DNA of 64,000 nucleotides from contig OZ024876.1 in assembly GCA_964017185.1 (NCBI GenBank), forward strand, positions 28,116,278 to 28,180,277. The letters are read 5' to 3'. The first letter of the stretch is position 1. Each line of letters opens with the position of its first letter. The notes under the pieces were generated by a model that was not told where the DNA came from, did no database searches, and worked only from the letters and a program-made list of their open reading frames with translations. Below are positions 24,090 to 35,890 of the stretch, one piece after another. The translations under genes and the position numbers were made by a program. The stretch comes from Rugalucina vietnamica. Taxonomy: Eukaryota; Mollusca; Bivalvia; Lucinida; Lucinidae.

Positions 24090-26117
24090 AAATTATCATT
24101 TCACGTAAAAGAGAGACTTTTGGTGTCAATAGTTGCATTCCACAGTTAAGATTTTAGTTTCTATTGTTTCTGTGTGTATTATCATTATCATAGTAACTGT
24201 TATCAAAGGAGTAGATAAGTGGCCTAGGCTAATCAGTAGACACTTCTTTTGAATGATGTTAAAGCTGTACTGCTCTTCGAAATTGGAAAATATTCTCAGG
24301 CTCCTCAAGTCAAAGTGGTGAGTACTTGAAAGTACAAATTGGAACATCCTAGGAGTTCACAAGTCTCTAAACAAAACCTACATGTAAGCAAGGGTAGATG
24401 TAGCTTTTAAGCTGTCGCCAGCGAGGGTACTCAAAAATGATACATGTGTGTCTGCATATGCCTTGTCCAGATTTGTAAAAGATGTTTCGGTAGACGGAGC
24501 GGAAGAAATCATCTGACCCAACGGTTCGCGCAGTGATACAGCAACATGTTGTGGAACATAAAAAGCGTGACAGGACACTTAAGATGTTACGCTCATCCAC
24601 TGCATCCAAACGCAACTCCAGACATCTTGACCTGTGTCTTGCCTCTGAGGACGAGCGAGTGAGGTTGACGCTGTGTACATCTTCCTCAATATAATCCAAT
24701 TTCATGGCAAACGTCATCTTATTTCTGAACACACAAGCACTGGCATACACAACAATTTCACCACACATGCAACCACATACTACAAAAGTCCTGAGACAAT
24801 GGGCGAGTGGCGAAGCAACAGGTGTAGGACACACTGGGAGCTGTAGTTGCAGACCTGCACGCAGGCGGCTCCTTTTCCGAAAGGAGAAACAGTAAGCGGA
24901 ATTAGGCAGTTGGCTGAGCAGACATATTTAGGACCGCACTGCTCAACCCCGTAGCATGGGGAGGGGGCTAGAAAAAAGTGTCCTAAACAATAGGCTGCTT
25001 CAAACCCCTAGCTGGTTTTGACATGTAGTTAGAGTATCAGTGTATGTATATTCAACAGTTTAAAAATGAAATTTATCATTATCACTGTTATGTTTGAATG
25101 GGGAGAAAACATATTGTGCAAGATATGCACATTCGAAAAGTGTATATTTTGTTTTGCCTCTGAATTTATAAGTTGATTCTAGCATTTTATCACTTCGATA
25201 CCTTATGAAACACTGGGATTTCATTTCAGTCCAAACACAAATAAATGCGCTTCATGCACTTTATGAATACAAATCTGCAAGTCTGATATGTATATTATAT
25301 TGTGAATGTCTACAGGTCGGAAGGAAAACATTGTATTTCTTAGCTTTGTATGTGTCAATTGAATGGATTCCTCCTATGTTCTTTAAAACAGTTCTGTGTG
25401 AGACGTTTAACATATATTGGAGTGCCAGAATTGAGCATGAGGAAGATTTGTCATACACGGTCCGCTGCGAAAAGCCTACTGCAATGCTTGTAATTTCCGA
25501 TAACACTTTGCATCATTAATACTTCAATGATATATCCTGTCTATATTATAAGAGCATTAATAATAGAACGTTCAAGCTTTAAAAACTGCAAAACGAATCG
25601 TAATTATCATTCGCGGCTTGGTTCATACATAGAAGAAATTCTAAGAATATTAAAGATATGTAGAAAATAAAATTTATATTTATTCCTGGTATAAATCAGA
25701 AGGATTTTTCCACCCACAGTACTTTGTTGAATTATGGATAATATTCTTGAGAAAATATTCTGACATTTCATATAGGTTCTTGAATTTCAAAGGAAATCAT
25801 AATGACATAAACGTTCAAGTTAATTGGGAGTTTGTTTTCAATACAAGGTCAGTTGTTTTGTTCAGTCAATTTGTGCAACCGTTTTGTTTAATTTCGTTTT
25901 TGCAAGAAAAAATGTTGTTGCTCTTATGTTTTAATGATAAAGGATATGCAGATGTATGAATCATTAAAAAGGTCTAGTAACTTGAATATTGGAATTATCA
26001 CCCACCATCTTATAGTTTAAGGACGATAGGTAACTGAAATCACTTTAGGTTGCTTTTGTTCATAAAATAGTTTTAATGTGCACTTTTGATTACCTTGCTA
26101 ACAATTGCTGTCAGCAC
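24090..26117. other. Unassigned DNA with one 155-codon frame
   Basis: The longest open frame of the window runs 24834 to 24367 on the minus strand. A different minus-strand frame (24578-24378, with LREPLGQMISSAPSTET) looks more protein-like in composition. The stretch 24560-24960 is richer in GC than its surroundings. I recognise no domain, splice pattern or homologue, so a gene is not called. The rest is AT-rich and featureless. Confidence 0.35.
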
Positions 26118-26325
26118 CATGCAAACATGTCCATGCAATAAATACGCTTTTATACTTATATAGTGAAAATGGGGTCTACATAGGTATTCCTATTTTTCTT
26201 ATACTTGCTTCGAAACATAGAATGTGGGTTATCGTTAGAACCGCCTTTGACGAGGCGGTTCTAACGAGTGAGTACCCACAATTTATGTTTTGAAGCAAAA
26301 ATAAGAAAAACAGGTATACCCCTGT
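26118..26325 (+). mobile_element. F2 element
   Basis: The left end CATGCAAACATGTCCATGC, the palindrome around 26238-26268 (GAACCGCCTTTGACGAGGCG) and the flanking TTTGAAGC...AAATAAG zones are present. The 3' end is atypical, switching to the opposite-side TACCCCTGTA motif. Confidence 0.75.
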
Positions 26326-27847
26326 ATAGGAGGGGCGATCGGAAAATACGTATAAAAATGCTGTAAAACAAGTTTGCGTCAACCGACTGATATGAAATTT
26401 AGTAGGAATGAACATTTATCCTTTTGTAATTAAATGCCATAGTCACTTTAAAACAATGACGTCAGACGTTCATGCACGAGACAACGTAATGACGTCACTT
26501 CACGTGAACCGGCGCACCTGTAGTGTATTTGGGGGTTTGGGAAAGTTGGTCGACATTTTTTTAATGAAAACTAATTTTCTATTATTAATTGAACAATATT
26601 TCGAAAACATACGGCATTTTGAAGCTTTATCTACTAATATGGTGAAATTGAATTCAACAGGTCAGCATAAAATATGCCAGAATGTCGACCTTATTTTGTT
26701 AACTTTAATTCAATACCTTGTTTTCTGACCGATTTTAAACGAAATGATAAAAAGACTGGCATAAACTATAACTAGTAGAGACAATGTCAAGAATAAAAAT
26801 GTTTCGAGCTTGCAGTAAATATATATTTTTTAAAAAAAAATGACTGCAAAAATGCAACATTGTCGAACATCTTAACAGTTTTGTCTGTTTGACAGAGTCG
26901 GTATTTGCAAGACTCTAGAGACAAATCCATTCGATAAAAATCCTCGCAACTTTACAAACATAAGCTGTGTACGTTGTAGTTAATAAGTATTAAATAAGAT
27001 GTGGACATACGCAATCAAAACGGGTGTTATAATACTTTGAACTAAGAAGTCGACGTTACGTTGCGCCGCATAACGTTAGGCGGTGTTTCCATGAAGACAC
27101 CTGCGACACACGTGTGCGTATTACACATGCGTTATTACAATGGAACAAGTATAAGCTTTTACAAAAAGCTTGGTCTACGCTTCGCATATATAAACTTGTA
27201 TGTCAAAGAATCTGACCGTACTCCCATTTCATCGTGGTTCATGTGACTGAACAGAAATAAAACGCTGCGCGGTCAAAGCATTCATACCTGACAATCGACC
27301 GTCACAGTACTGTCGGTTCATTTCATTCCGTTGTGGTTGGATAGAATGTAATTGGCTACACGGCAGGTGGGGTGCGGTCAAAGCTTTCAGGCCTGACCAT
27401 ATAGCGTCACAATACCGTCGGTTCATTTCATTCCGTTGTTGCTTAGATAGAATGCAGTCATGCACCAGTTCCACGAATTTAACAATTTGCCCCATTTTTG
27501 ATACCTACTGCACCATTGGTACAAATGTTACCAACCAAAGGGAGGTTTGCCTGGGTGTTTTGGGTGTTTACACGGTCCTTGGCGAAACGACCCGGAATCC
27601 TACTAACACGATGGTCAAGCCACTAGACTCAAACGTGCAGTTGCAGTTGTAGAGAGGTGTACGAGTTGTCTTGTAATTTAATTAAAAGTAGGTCAATCTC
27701 AAACTTTAGAGTAGTCTACGCGCTGGCGCGTAGACAATAATTGCATATATATGTATTGCTGCATTATGTGATGAAATTTCATCCCGAAATAAAAAAAAAC
27801 AAAAAAAAAACTAAAGAAATGACAACATTTTTATACGTACTTTTCGA
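26326..27847. other. Unassigned DNA with a 105-bp imperfect tandem duplication
   Basis: GCGGTCAAAGC starts copies at 27269 and 27374, about 85 bp each, sharing CGGTTCATTTCATTCCGTTG. A 10-bp-stem hairpin GTCTACGCGC-TG-GCGCGTAGAC is at 27714-27735. No gene is recognised. Confidence 0.5.
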
Positions 27848-27936
27848 TCACCCCACGTACACTTGTACTTCAGTTTTACAATATAAAAGTGGGGTTTAAG
27901 GGGATATACATTTCATGGACATATTATCCTGATGGG
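27848..27936 (-). mobile_element. F2 element, terminal fragment
   Basis: Only the outer part remains: CAGTTTTACAATATAAAAG, GGGGTTTAAGGGGATAT and the end CATATTATCCTGATG. Confidence 0.75.
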
Positions 27937-28377
27937 AAGACAAGACAACAAGCGAACATGCGAATGGAATAATCATTGTTTAAGCAAAAGGCATTCGATT
28001 TTTTGAAAGAGCGAAATGATTGCAAAAGTAATGCTAAATGTACTTTTAGAAAGATTGATGGCAGCAAAAGGTGTTTTTCTTTCCTTTTCATCTGAGTTCT
28101 TAAAAATAGAATTGCATCATGCTCGAACGATATAATTTCGTAACGCTTGTATGGTAGTGCATAGAGATGTTACATGTTATTATCTTCACAAAAAAAATCT
28201 GCCTGAATTGAAGATTTTTACTACTGCGTTTGACATGAAGCGTGATGGCTAGACGTTTGCAGTATTATGGATATAAACGAGGTGATACTTTGAAACTGTT
28301 ATGCGTTTTAATAACGATGCCGCAAATTATTAAGAGATGTATCTTTGTCACTTTATTGCGACTCAAGTGTAGACCAA

Positions 28378-28836
28378 TATATTATTGCAAACCAACAATA
28401 TGGTTTCCGTACAGGCCAAACACAAACCGAGCTGTACAAGCACAGAAGATGGTAGACTAGCTACTAGTCTGATAAATAAGTTTTTTGCCCTTTTTTTGTA
28501 AATCTAAATTTTCTTTTCTTGAAAGAGCAGCAAATATTTTCTGATGTACACATATCTTGGCTAGATTTATCAAGCGTTAAAATCGAGACAGAGGAGTAGA
28601 CCCATATTATGTCCAAATGATGTTCATTTTATATAAAAAGATTATTACCTTTGTAGATTTGTCATTTTAACGCCTAGTGGCTAGGCTAAGAAGATGGCTA
28701 CAGACTTTGAATTTCGTGTTTAGAAAGTATAGGAATAGTACTGTCCGTGTAGCGATAACAAAGGCGCTGATCAGCTCCGCAGCTACTGCGATGCTGTTCT
28801 GCGCCTTTGTTTTCGCATATGCAAAATGGTTGTCTT
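28378..28836 (-). mobile_element. F1 element split by a ~230-bp insertion
   Basis: 28378-28458 and 28690-28836 are two parts of one minus-strand F1 (AAACCAACAATATGG...; core 28748-28817). Between them lies foreign AT-rich DNA (about 28459-28689) flanked by near-direct repeats AGAAGATGGTAGAC and AGAAGATGGCTACAGAC. The insert has weak inverted ends, TAGCTACTAG and CTAGTGGCTA. Its class is unresolved. Confidence 0.7.
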
Positions 28837-28927
28837 AAAATGAAATTCCAGAACTTCCGAGAAATATCTACTACAAATGGTAAAGTGTTAATCAGTGTCA
28901 CTGACTGGTATATTATACTTCATCAAA

Positions 28928-29150
28928 TGAGCCGCCTCATGAGAAAACAAATAATCAGCATATGCGAGGCCAAAGACGCAGATCAGCTTCGCGGTAACCG
29001 CGAAGCTGATCAGCGTCTTTGTTTTCGCTACATGAATAGTACAATTCCTGTACCTCTGAATCCATAATTTCCAGCCTCTAGCCATCTTCTTCCAGATTGT
29101 GTCAGACCTATTCGAAAACCACATTGTTGGTTTTCCCATGAGGCGGCTCA
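28928..29150 (+). mobile_element. F1 palindromic-core element, well preserved
   Basis: Ends TGAGCCGCCTCATGAG (28928) and CATGAGGCGGCTCA (to 29150) pair over about 28 bp. The core at 28964-29028 has TTCGCGG/CCGCGAA arms. Confidence 0.9.
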
Positions 29151-29405
29151 AATAAGTACTTGAACTGAGAGCTGTTTTGAATCAGTTAGCGTTTAAGAAG
29201 GCTCACCCATTTTGTCATTTACTGAGAAAACTCAACGTAAATAATGTGGAGTATTTATTTCACAATCTATTAAAGATGTTCTAGAGTGTAGAGTCATCTT
29301 TGTGCATCCAATGATTCAAAATAACTGCTTTGCTGCAACTCTTTTCAAACATGATCCGAATCCTAAATTTCGAAAAGAAAACTTTACACTATGAATTGGG
29401 ATCTA

Positions 29406-29965
29406 CTGTCTGAACACCATCTTTCAGAAACTGCATTTTTCGAAATCCCACTTTTCTGAAACACCACAAGAAAAATATGACCATGTCATCTTTTTGCAAC
29501 TCATGAGTCCTAAAAAGTACCACAAAAAGTTTGAAAATCGGATCATTAATAAGATAATTATGCCCAAAAATCATTCTAAATAGGCATTTTGCATGTGCGA
29601 GGGAGGTAATCCAAACACTTTAAAACTGAAAATCAAGCAGATCTGTGGAATAATTTTAAGAGTTTGACGCTCATCTATGCATACAAAACAATTTTGTTTT
29701 GGTTTGGTGCATTTTAGATGAAAAACAAAATCAATTTAGATTTTTTCCGGGAAAATAGTTATTTCCCTTGCTGGCAATTTTACAATGGAAAAGCCCTTTT
29801 CAAAAATATTTTCTTGCATAAAAATTTTATTTGTTAACCGATTTTCAAAATTTATGTGGCACTTTTTAAGACTTTTAAATGGTGACATGCTCATATTTTT
29901 CTTGAGGTCTTTCAGAAAAGTGAGATTTCGAAAAATGCAGTTTCTGAAAGATGGTGTTCAGACAG
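29406..29965 (+). mobile_element. Long-inverted-repeat TA element, copy 1
   Basis: The ends CTGTCTGAACACCATC (29406) and GATGGTGTTCAGACAG (to 29965) are flanked by TA at 29404-29405 and 29966-29967. Inverted homology runs about 190 bp from each end. The interior has no transposase. A TA target and long inverted repeats suggest a Tc1/mariner-type non-autonomous element. A second copy lies inverted at 39606-40146. Confidence 0.88.
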
Positions 29966-30114
29966 TACATTTAATATTCAAAGATCTCTATTTTGTACCC
30001 ACTTATGAAAAATGTCCGAACCTTACTTCTTCTACGTACGTCTTCGTGTTAATTTCAAAACCAAAATTTATAGGACTGACTTTTTTACAATTATGTAATT
30101 TTGCTACAAAAACT

Positions 30115-30238
30115 GGTGTGCTCGATCCCGGGTTTCTCTATTCTGTCGGATGAGACTATAAACCGAGGTCCCGTCTCCATATGGCCTTAGCTGTTGGTGT
30201 GATGTTAAAGCCCAAATCGTCCAACCAACCAACAAAAA
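30115..30238 (+). mobile_element. SINE 3'-body fragment
   Basis: GGATGAGACTATAAACCGAG, GTCCCGT and a GTGTGATGTTAAAGCCC...CCAACCAACC tail form a pattern I know from 3' ends of metazoan SINEs. The tRNA-like head is not visible. Confidence 0.45.
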
Positions 30239-30336
30239 GTGTTTGTGTCACGTGGTAGTATCAATCACAAACACTGACTTTGTTATACTCCTTGTTAGCG
30301 CGAGATGTTCGTCAGTTTTAGTTTCTCAAAATTACC

Positions 30337-30573
30337 CATTACGAAATATCATACAGAGATTTTTTAAGTTTTTTGAAAATTTTTGAAAGATTTTTTTTTT
30401 TAATTTTTCTTATTTTTAAAATTTTTTGCTCGGCGAGGCGGTTCTAACGAGTACCCACAATCTATATTTTGGAGCAAAAATAAGAAAACTAGGTAAACAC
30501 CTGCAAACCCCAGTTTTTCTATATAAAACTGGGGTTTAAGGGGTATACATTTTACTTACATGTTTTCCTAATG
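30337..30573 (-). mobile_element. F2 element with half palindrome
   Basis: The outer end CATTACGAAATATC, a T/A-rich stretch, then CTCGGCGAGGCGGTTCTAAC with only one full arm, and the end CATGTTTTCCTAATG. Confidence 0.8.
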
Positions 30574-30879
30574 CACTTAAAACACGCTAAGATTTGCTGT
30601 TCCCAAGACAGACTGTTGGTCGGATGTTCCAGCCGCCTTGGCTGCGTAAATGTTTTAACGAGAAACGAAAATACATGGAATACATGGCATACTTGTTTTA
30701 CGCATTTTCCGCACAACCGTTAAATAGATCGACAAACGTTTGAAAGACAATTCTAATGATTTTAAATTGATAGCTGATCACCAGTTGGGGCTTTGTATCA
30801 TTTGAAAGAATTAACCATTTGATTGGAAAACACTAATGATGGTTAAGTCGTTTGAAGTTGTAGTCTGGAGATGTTTTAA

Positions 30880-31097
30880 CCCATCCATGACGAATTGACT
30901 TGCCCATCATATTCATTTGGGTGAGTCCTATTTCATTTTAAGGGGCATCAGGAGTGATTTTAAAACTTTATTCCATTTTTCGATGAAATTCCTCTAAGCC
31001 AACAGAATAGCCCCAGATGGGACGCCGCGTTCTGCGGCGTCCCATCTGGGGCTATTTTGTTTGCCTATGTTTGCAAAGGACACCAGGTTTATATGAG
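30880..31097 (+). mobile_element. F3 piggyBac-like MITE, intact
   Basis: TTAA at 30876-30879 and 31098-31101. The core has GCCCCAGATGGGACGCCGCG and a perfect complement around 31012-31050. Confidence 0.9.
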
Positions 31098-31101
31098 TTA
31101 A

Positions 31102-31460
31102 GCATGTTAAGCATTTATGCTTGCATACTCCTGTGCCACAGATGAAAATTGGGATGTTTTGAAATATGAAACCATGGCTAATCTATTTATGGGGGAGGGA
31201 ATGTCCGCTTCTAATCTAAGTTTAGACTATGCTCTTTATCTTAGCTTGAACACTTCAGTGTAGGTGTTGAAAGATCAATTACAGACCTAAACAAACCATG
31301 ACCAATCCCTTTGTTTTATCTCGAGTTTTAGGCCCAAGAATTTTTTAAAACTATTAAACTGAGTTTTAATGAATCAGAAAACTAAGATATATATAATGAC
31401 AGAAACTAAAGCATAAAGAACAAAAAAGCATTTGCTATTCCGTTTGGGAGCTGCTTCATG

Positions 31461-31490
<30 letters not shown>
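31102..31490. other. Unassigned AT-rich DNA ending in a T tract
   Basis: No gene or element is recognised. The T tract is at about 31466-31490. Confidence 0.5.
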
Positions 31491-31491
<1 letters not shown>

Positions 31492-31635
31492 GTGATCAGG
31501 TTTTGACACAAACTGGATGATGAATAGATAGGCAGTATATGTATTGTACTACTTATCAGGTGAAAACAAAAGTGCCAATCAGCTAATTATTTTGAAGCTG
31601 ATCAGCTGATCAGTGTTTTAGTTTTTGATAAGCAA

Positions 31636-31684
<49 letters not shown>
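31491..31684 (-). mobile_element. Highly decayed F1 with A tract
   Basis: GGTGAAAACAAAAGTGCCAATCAGC... and AGCTGATCAG...GTTTTAG are a degenerate F1 core in minus orientation. An A run follows at 31639-31684. Confidence 0.5.
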
Positions 31685-31686
<2 letters not shown>

Positions 31687-32219
31687 AAAATATAAAGTTA
31701 TGTACCTCTGAAATAGGGATTATCTAATTATGATCAAGACATGAGACAATTGCACATTCGTTTGAGAAAATAAGTCTTTCAAAAGGAAAATTATCATGGG
31801 TGTGAATAAATCAAAAAAGGAGTTTCCCATTTTACTGGCACTGATCAAAGTCAGTCTACAACAAAATATGTGACTTTAAGCCAGAACATGGGAAACTTGA
31901 GGACAAAGACTGGAGCTTTTTCCAAGATTTTGTCTGTTACGTCAAAAGGATGTATACATGTAGCTGTGATGGGCGTGAATATGTTTGCAATTGAAGCTTC
32001 CCACCTTTCTTGGGGCTGACCGAAGTGATTTTTTAAAAATGTGAGACTAAGCCAGGACATGATAAACCTATTATGACATCCACAAGCAACTGTGATGACC
32101 AACCAATGTAGGTGTTTTCTCTTGACATTAAGAGCGAAAATGGAGGCAATATCAGCGTGTTACATCAAATACTAAAGCAATGGTGTGTAGGACAACCAAT
32201 AATATGGCAAGCCGTTTTA
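31685..32219. other. Unassigned DNA with an old ~172-bp tandem duplication
   Basis: 31797-31895 and 31969-32065 share the order GTGAATA, TTCCCA, CTGA..GAAGT, ATGTGA.T.AAGCCAG.ACATG. The minus-strand frame at 31851-32102 spans both halves; no known protein is recognised. Confidence 0.4.
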
Positions 32220-33613
32220 CTATTTATTATGCTTATTAGATATCCTGAATAGTAAATAAGATATCTTAATTAGGATATAAGATATCTTATTTAGCAATAA
32301 AGACATCTTCTTTATCAAAAAAGATATCTTATATCCTAAAGTAGATATCTTATATAGTAAAAAAGATATCTAGTACGCTAAATAAAATATCTTATTTGAT
32401 CCCACAATTAAGATATCTTATATAGCATATATCTTATTTGATAATTTAGATATCTACTATACCTAAATAAGATATCTTCTTTACATGATTAATTAAGATA
32501 TCTACTTTGGTAAATAAGATATCTTCATTGCTAAACTAGATATCTTAATTAGCAGACAAGATATCTTATATAGCAAATAAGATATCTAAATTGGTAAATA
32601 AGATATCTTATTTATAGTGGTAAATAAGATATCTTATTTAGGTATAATAGATATCTTATTTAATATATATGATATCCTATTTAGTATATTAGGTATCAAA
32701 ATTATCAAATAAAATATCTTGATTAAGGCTATAAATAAGATATCTGTATTGGTATAGTAGAAATCTTATATAAGTATCAGAAATTAATTGTGATTGGGTA
32801 AAACAAATAAGAAATCTTATATACTAAATAAGATATAATAGATATCTTATTTAATATATATGATATCTTATTTAGTATATTAGATATCAAAATAATCAAA
32901 TAAGATATCTTGATTAAGGCTATAAATAAGATATCTGTATTGGTATAGTAGAAATCTTATAAGTATCAGAAATTAATTGTGATTGGGTAAAACAAATAAG
33001 AAATCTTATATACTAAATAAGATATCTGATTTGTTAAACCGTAATAAGATATCTAATATAGGATATAAGATATCTATTTTTGTATATAAGATATCTTATT
33101 TGTCGAATAAGATATCTACTTTGGCATAGTAGATATCTTATTTGTGAATGCAATTAAGATATCTTATATGTTGAAGAAGATATCTTATTTGACAAATAAG
33201 ATATATTATATGATAAAATAGATATCTAGTATACTCTTTTAGATATCTTATATGTTAATTAAGATATCTTATTTAGAAAAAAAACATTATAGATATCTAA
33301 TTTATCATATTAGATATCTAATTTGTTAAACAAGATATCTTAATTAACTAATAAGATATCTTAAATGCTATATCAGATATCTATATTAATAATTAAGATA
33401 TCTTATATATTTTTACAAATAAGATATCTAATATATCAATCAAGATATCTTATTTGTTAATTTAGATATCTACATTAACAAATAAGATATCTTGTTTAGT
33501 TAAAAAGATATCTTATATACTATATAAGATATCTTAATTGACAATTTAGATATCTAATATAACAAAACAGATATATTATTTGCTATATAAGATATCTTCT
33601 TTATAATAGATAG
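32220..33613. repeat. Array of ~50 GATATC palindromes on a 21-bp pitch
   Basis: By hand count there are about 49 exact GATATC hexamers from 32239 to 33591, most inside TAAGATATCTTA, plus several one-mismatch versions that keep the phase. Consecutive sites are mostly exactly 21 bp apart (for example 32239, 32260, 32281, then 32323, 32344, 32365; and 33423 to 33591 in eight steps). Runs are broken by 26-bp steps at 32386, 32471, 32602, 32713, 32904, 33132 and 33397. A block of about 190 bp (32643-32833) is tandemly repeated. The outer edges show weak inverted repeats ACTATTTATTAT and ATAATAGATAGT next to TA. No family is recognised. Confidence 0.95.
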
Positions 33614-33615
33614 TA

Positions 33616-35330
33616 AGTGACCAAAACAAGACATTAGAAGATACACCTGTTTAATCAAAGTAAACATCACGAAAATAATATGGCTTGATCATGGTGCATT
33701 GTAAATTTTATCCACAATTAACCCCAATCATCTCACTGACGTAAAATAGCTTCAGTTTAAACCTACTTATAAGACATTAGTATTACAGCCTCTCTGCTGT
33801 TGTAGGCAGAGTTCACGAATATTATTGAATGATTAGAGGACTGAAAAATGAAAAATAATCTATAAAATGATTAAGCATACGAGGATCGGTCAAAAAGTTC
33901 TGTCACTCCATGTATTTCTTGGTATCTGTCATTGCAAACTATTTTAAAATAGCAACATCTTAAAGACCATTTCTTTAGCTATTACCTGTGATAAAAATTG
34001 TTTGTGGCTCTTCATGAATGAAATGTAATAAATCACTTTTAAAGCGGTGACTCCCTGACACTGGCATGTTTTAAAGAAAACAAAGCAAAAATATACAGTA
34101 AAATGATTTCGAAAAAAAGTCATAATTGCTATATATTCTTCGAATATGAGTGATTATATCCTGCAAAACTCAAACTTCTTCAGCTTAATTTAATTGTTTT
34201 ATAGCACAACGAAATGTTGAAATCGGCCTGTCCTGGCATTTTTAAAAAATGCAGTTACAATTCAAAGAAAAAAAAGACATCTAAGCATGAACTTCGAAGC
34301 TTTAAATGCATTTATCCATTTAACTGTATCATCTTAGTCTGCTCTGAAGTGAAAGCATAATAATGCCAGCAACTATAATTACACAGGGGTATTGAACAGT
34401 TACAGGGATACATATTCTAATGACGCCATCTTTATCGCTTCATTATACAGTCAGTAGCGCACTTGTGACGGTCATTTCTGCCGGATTGCTTTTCTAAATA
34501 TAACAGAATTTATCACTTAAAATTTGAAGAAAATATGACCAGTAGTTATAAATATACAAGACATGAAAGACACAATACAAGGTTCACAATTTCAAGAAAA
34601 CATGCCAGTGGTTTTACCCCACCTGTCTTTCAAGACGGATAATTTAAACTATTTATTTCTTTTGGACCTGGATTTGGTATCATTATAAAGGAGAAATGTT
34701 GCCCTTTCTAACAATATATAATTCAGCAACCTATCATGTCTATTTATCGTAATATAACACCTATGACAGAACTTCCTGACCCACCCTCGTATACATGTAG
34801 TAGAATATAACAAAATTTTCACAGGACCGAAAGAAATTTTTACCAGACCGAACGACGTTTTACCTGACTAGGTCAGACGGTCCTGCGAATTTGGGAAACA
34901 CACTTACGCTGCTTTAGCTATCATGTAGTAGCGGCAGAATATTTCACTTAGCGGTGCAGAGCGCAAGATAAGCAAAGTATTTTTGAATGCTGTCAGATAT
35001 TTTATCTTTCAAACATACTGTTGCTTTATGAAACTACAAACTATAATAAATGTCATGGTAGTTCTGCTTTATTTTTTGATAAAAAAAGTTATACTTATGA
35101 AAAAGAGTTTGGTAATATCATGTTTATTTGGCTTTATCAGTTGCCATTTTCATGCAGACAAGATTCTGTTACATGGGGTATAATATAATACATTTTAGTG
35201 GTCCTTCTTTTTCACTTTTCCGAAGACCATATTTCACAATTCATGAACAGCTTATTAGAAATGAACCACCCCGAACCACCCCTGCCTCCCTACCCCCCCC
35301 CCCTCCCCCCCACCTAAAAAGTACTTTAGT
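33616..35330. other. Unassigned AT-rich DNA
   Basis: No gene or element end is recognised. A short imperfect inverted repeat CAGGACCG...CGGTCCTG sits at about 34821-34883. Confidence 0.45.
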
Positions 35331-35331
35331 G

Positions 35332-35380
35332 TTTTTTTTTTTGTTTTTTTTTTTTTGTTTTTTTTTTTTTTGTTTTTTTT

Positions 35381-35412
<32 letters not shown>

Positions 35413-35428
35413 GTTGTTGTTTTTTTTA
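35332..35428. repeat. T-rich low-complexity tract
   Basis: T runs interspersed with single G, preceded by a C tract (35294-35311). The Phe-rich frame across it is not a gene. Confidence 0.95.
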
Positions 35429-35692
35429 CACTTCTACCCTATGTATGAATTTATTGTAAATTCGGAAATATTCTCATTACTTATTTCATGAATTTACCTG
35501 TGTTCAAGTTATTCCCTTGTATTCAGCCTTGTATTCACAAATGGACATTCTTGCAGTCTTTATTATATATTGGCTTATGCAGGGATTCTTTATGAGTGAA
35601 AACTTTAAAAATCGCAAGGCAACAATTTCACAGATATTCACAAAATTAATTACAAGCAATCATTTCCGAATTTACAGTAATATACTTTCAAG

Positions 35693-35890
35693 GGAGCATG
35701 GTGGCCTGGTGGTCGACCATCATGGTTTTGATACTCATGCTCATGGGGCGCCGTGTTGTGTCCTCAATAATGCAAGGTACAATAACACATAGAAGTACTG
35801 GCCAATAAACAGGAAGCAATGGCTCTATCTAGACATAACTGAAAATTGTTAACTTGGGCGCTAAACCTCACTACAAACAGACAAACAAAA
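35693..35890 (+). mobile_element. Probable tRNA-derived SINE, decayed
   Basis: GAGCATGGTGGCCTGGTGGTC resembles an A-box head, GGTTTTGATACTC is a decayed B-box, and the end GGGCGCTAAACC...CAGACAAACAAAA is a SINE-like tail. Confidence 0.45.

Noticed and set aside
24367..24834. 155-codon minus-strand frame as a gene
   Set aside because: No recognisable domain, odd Cys/Arg composition, and an overlapping frame on the same strand looks equally plausible. I kept it only as a note under the unassigned region.
29785..30153. 122-codon frame as a gene
   Set aside because: Its first half is the right arm of a long-inverted-repeat transposon and the rest lacks any protein family feature.
32412..33595. 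GATATC sites as GATA-factor (WGATAR) sites
   Set aside because: The sites read AGATATCT, which lacks the A/G required after GATA in WGATAR on either strand, so canonical GATA binding is not supported.
32220..33613. CRISPR-like array
   Set aside because: The conserved part is only about 12 bp and palindromic, spacers are about 9 bp and AT-only, there are no cas genes, and the DNA is eukaryotic.
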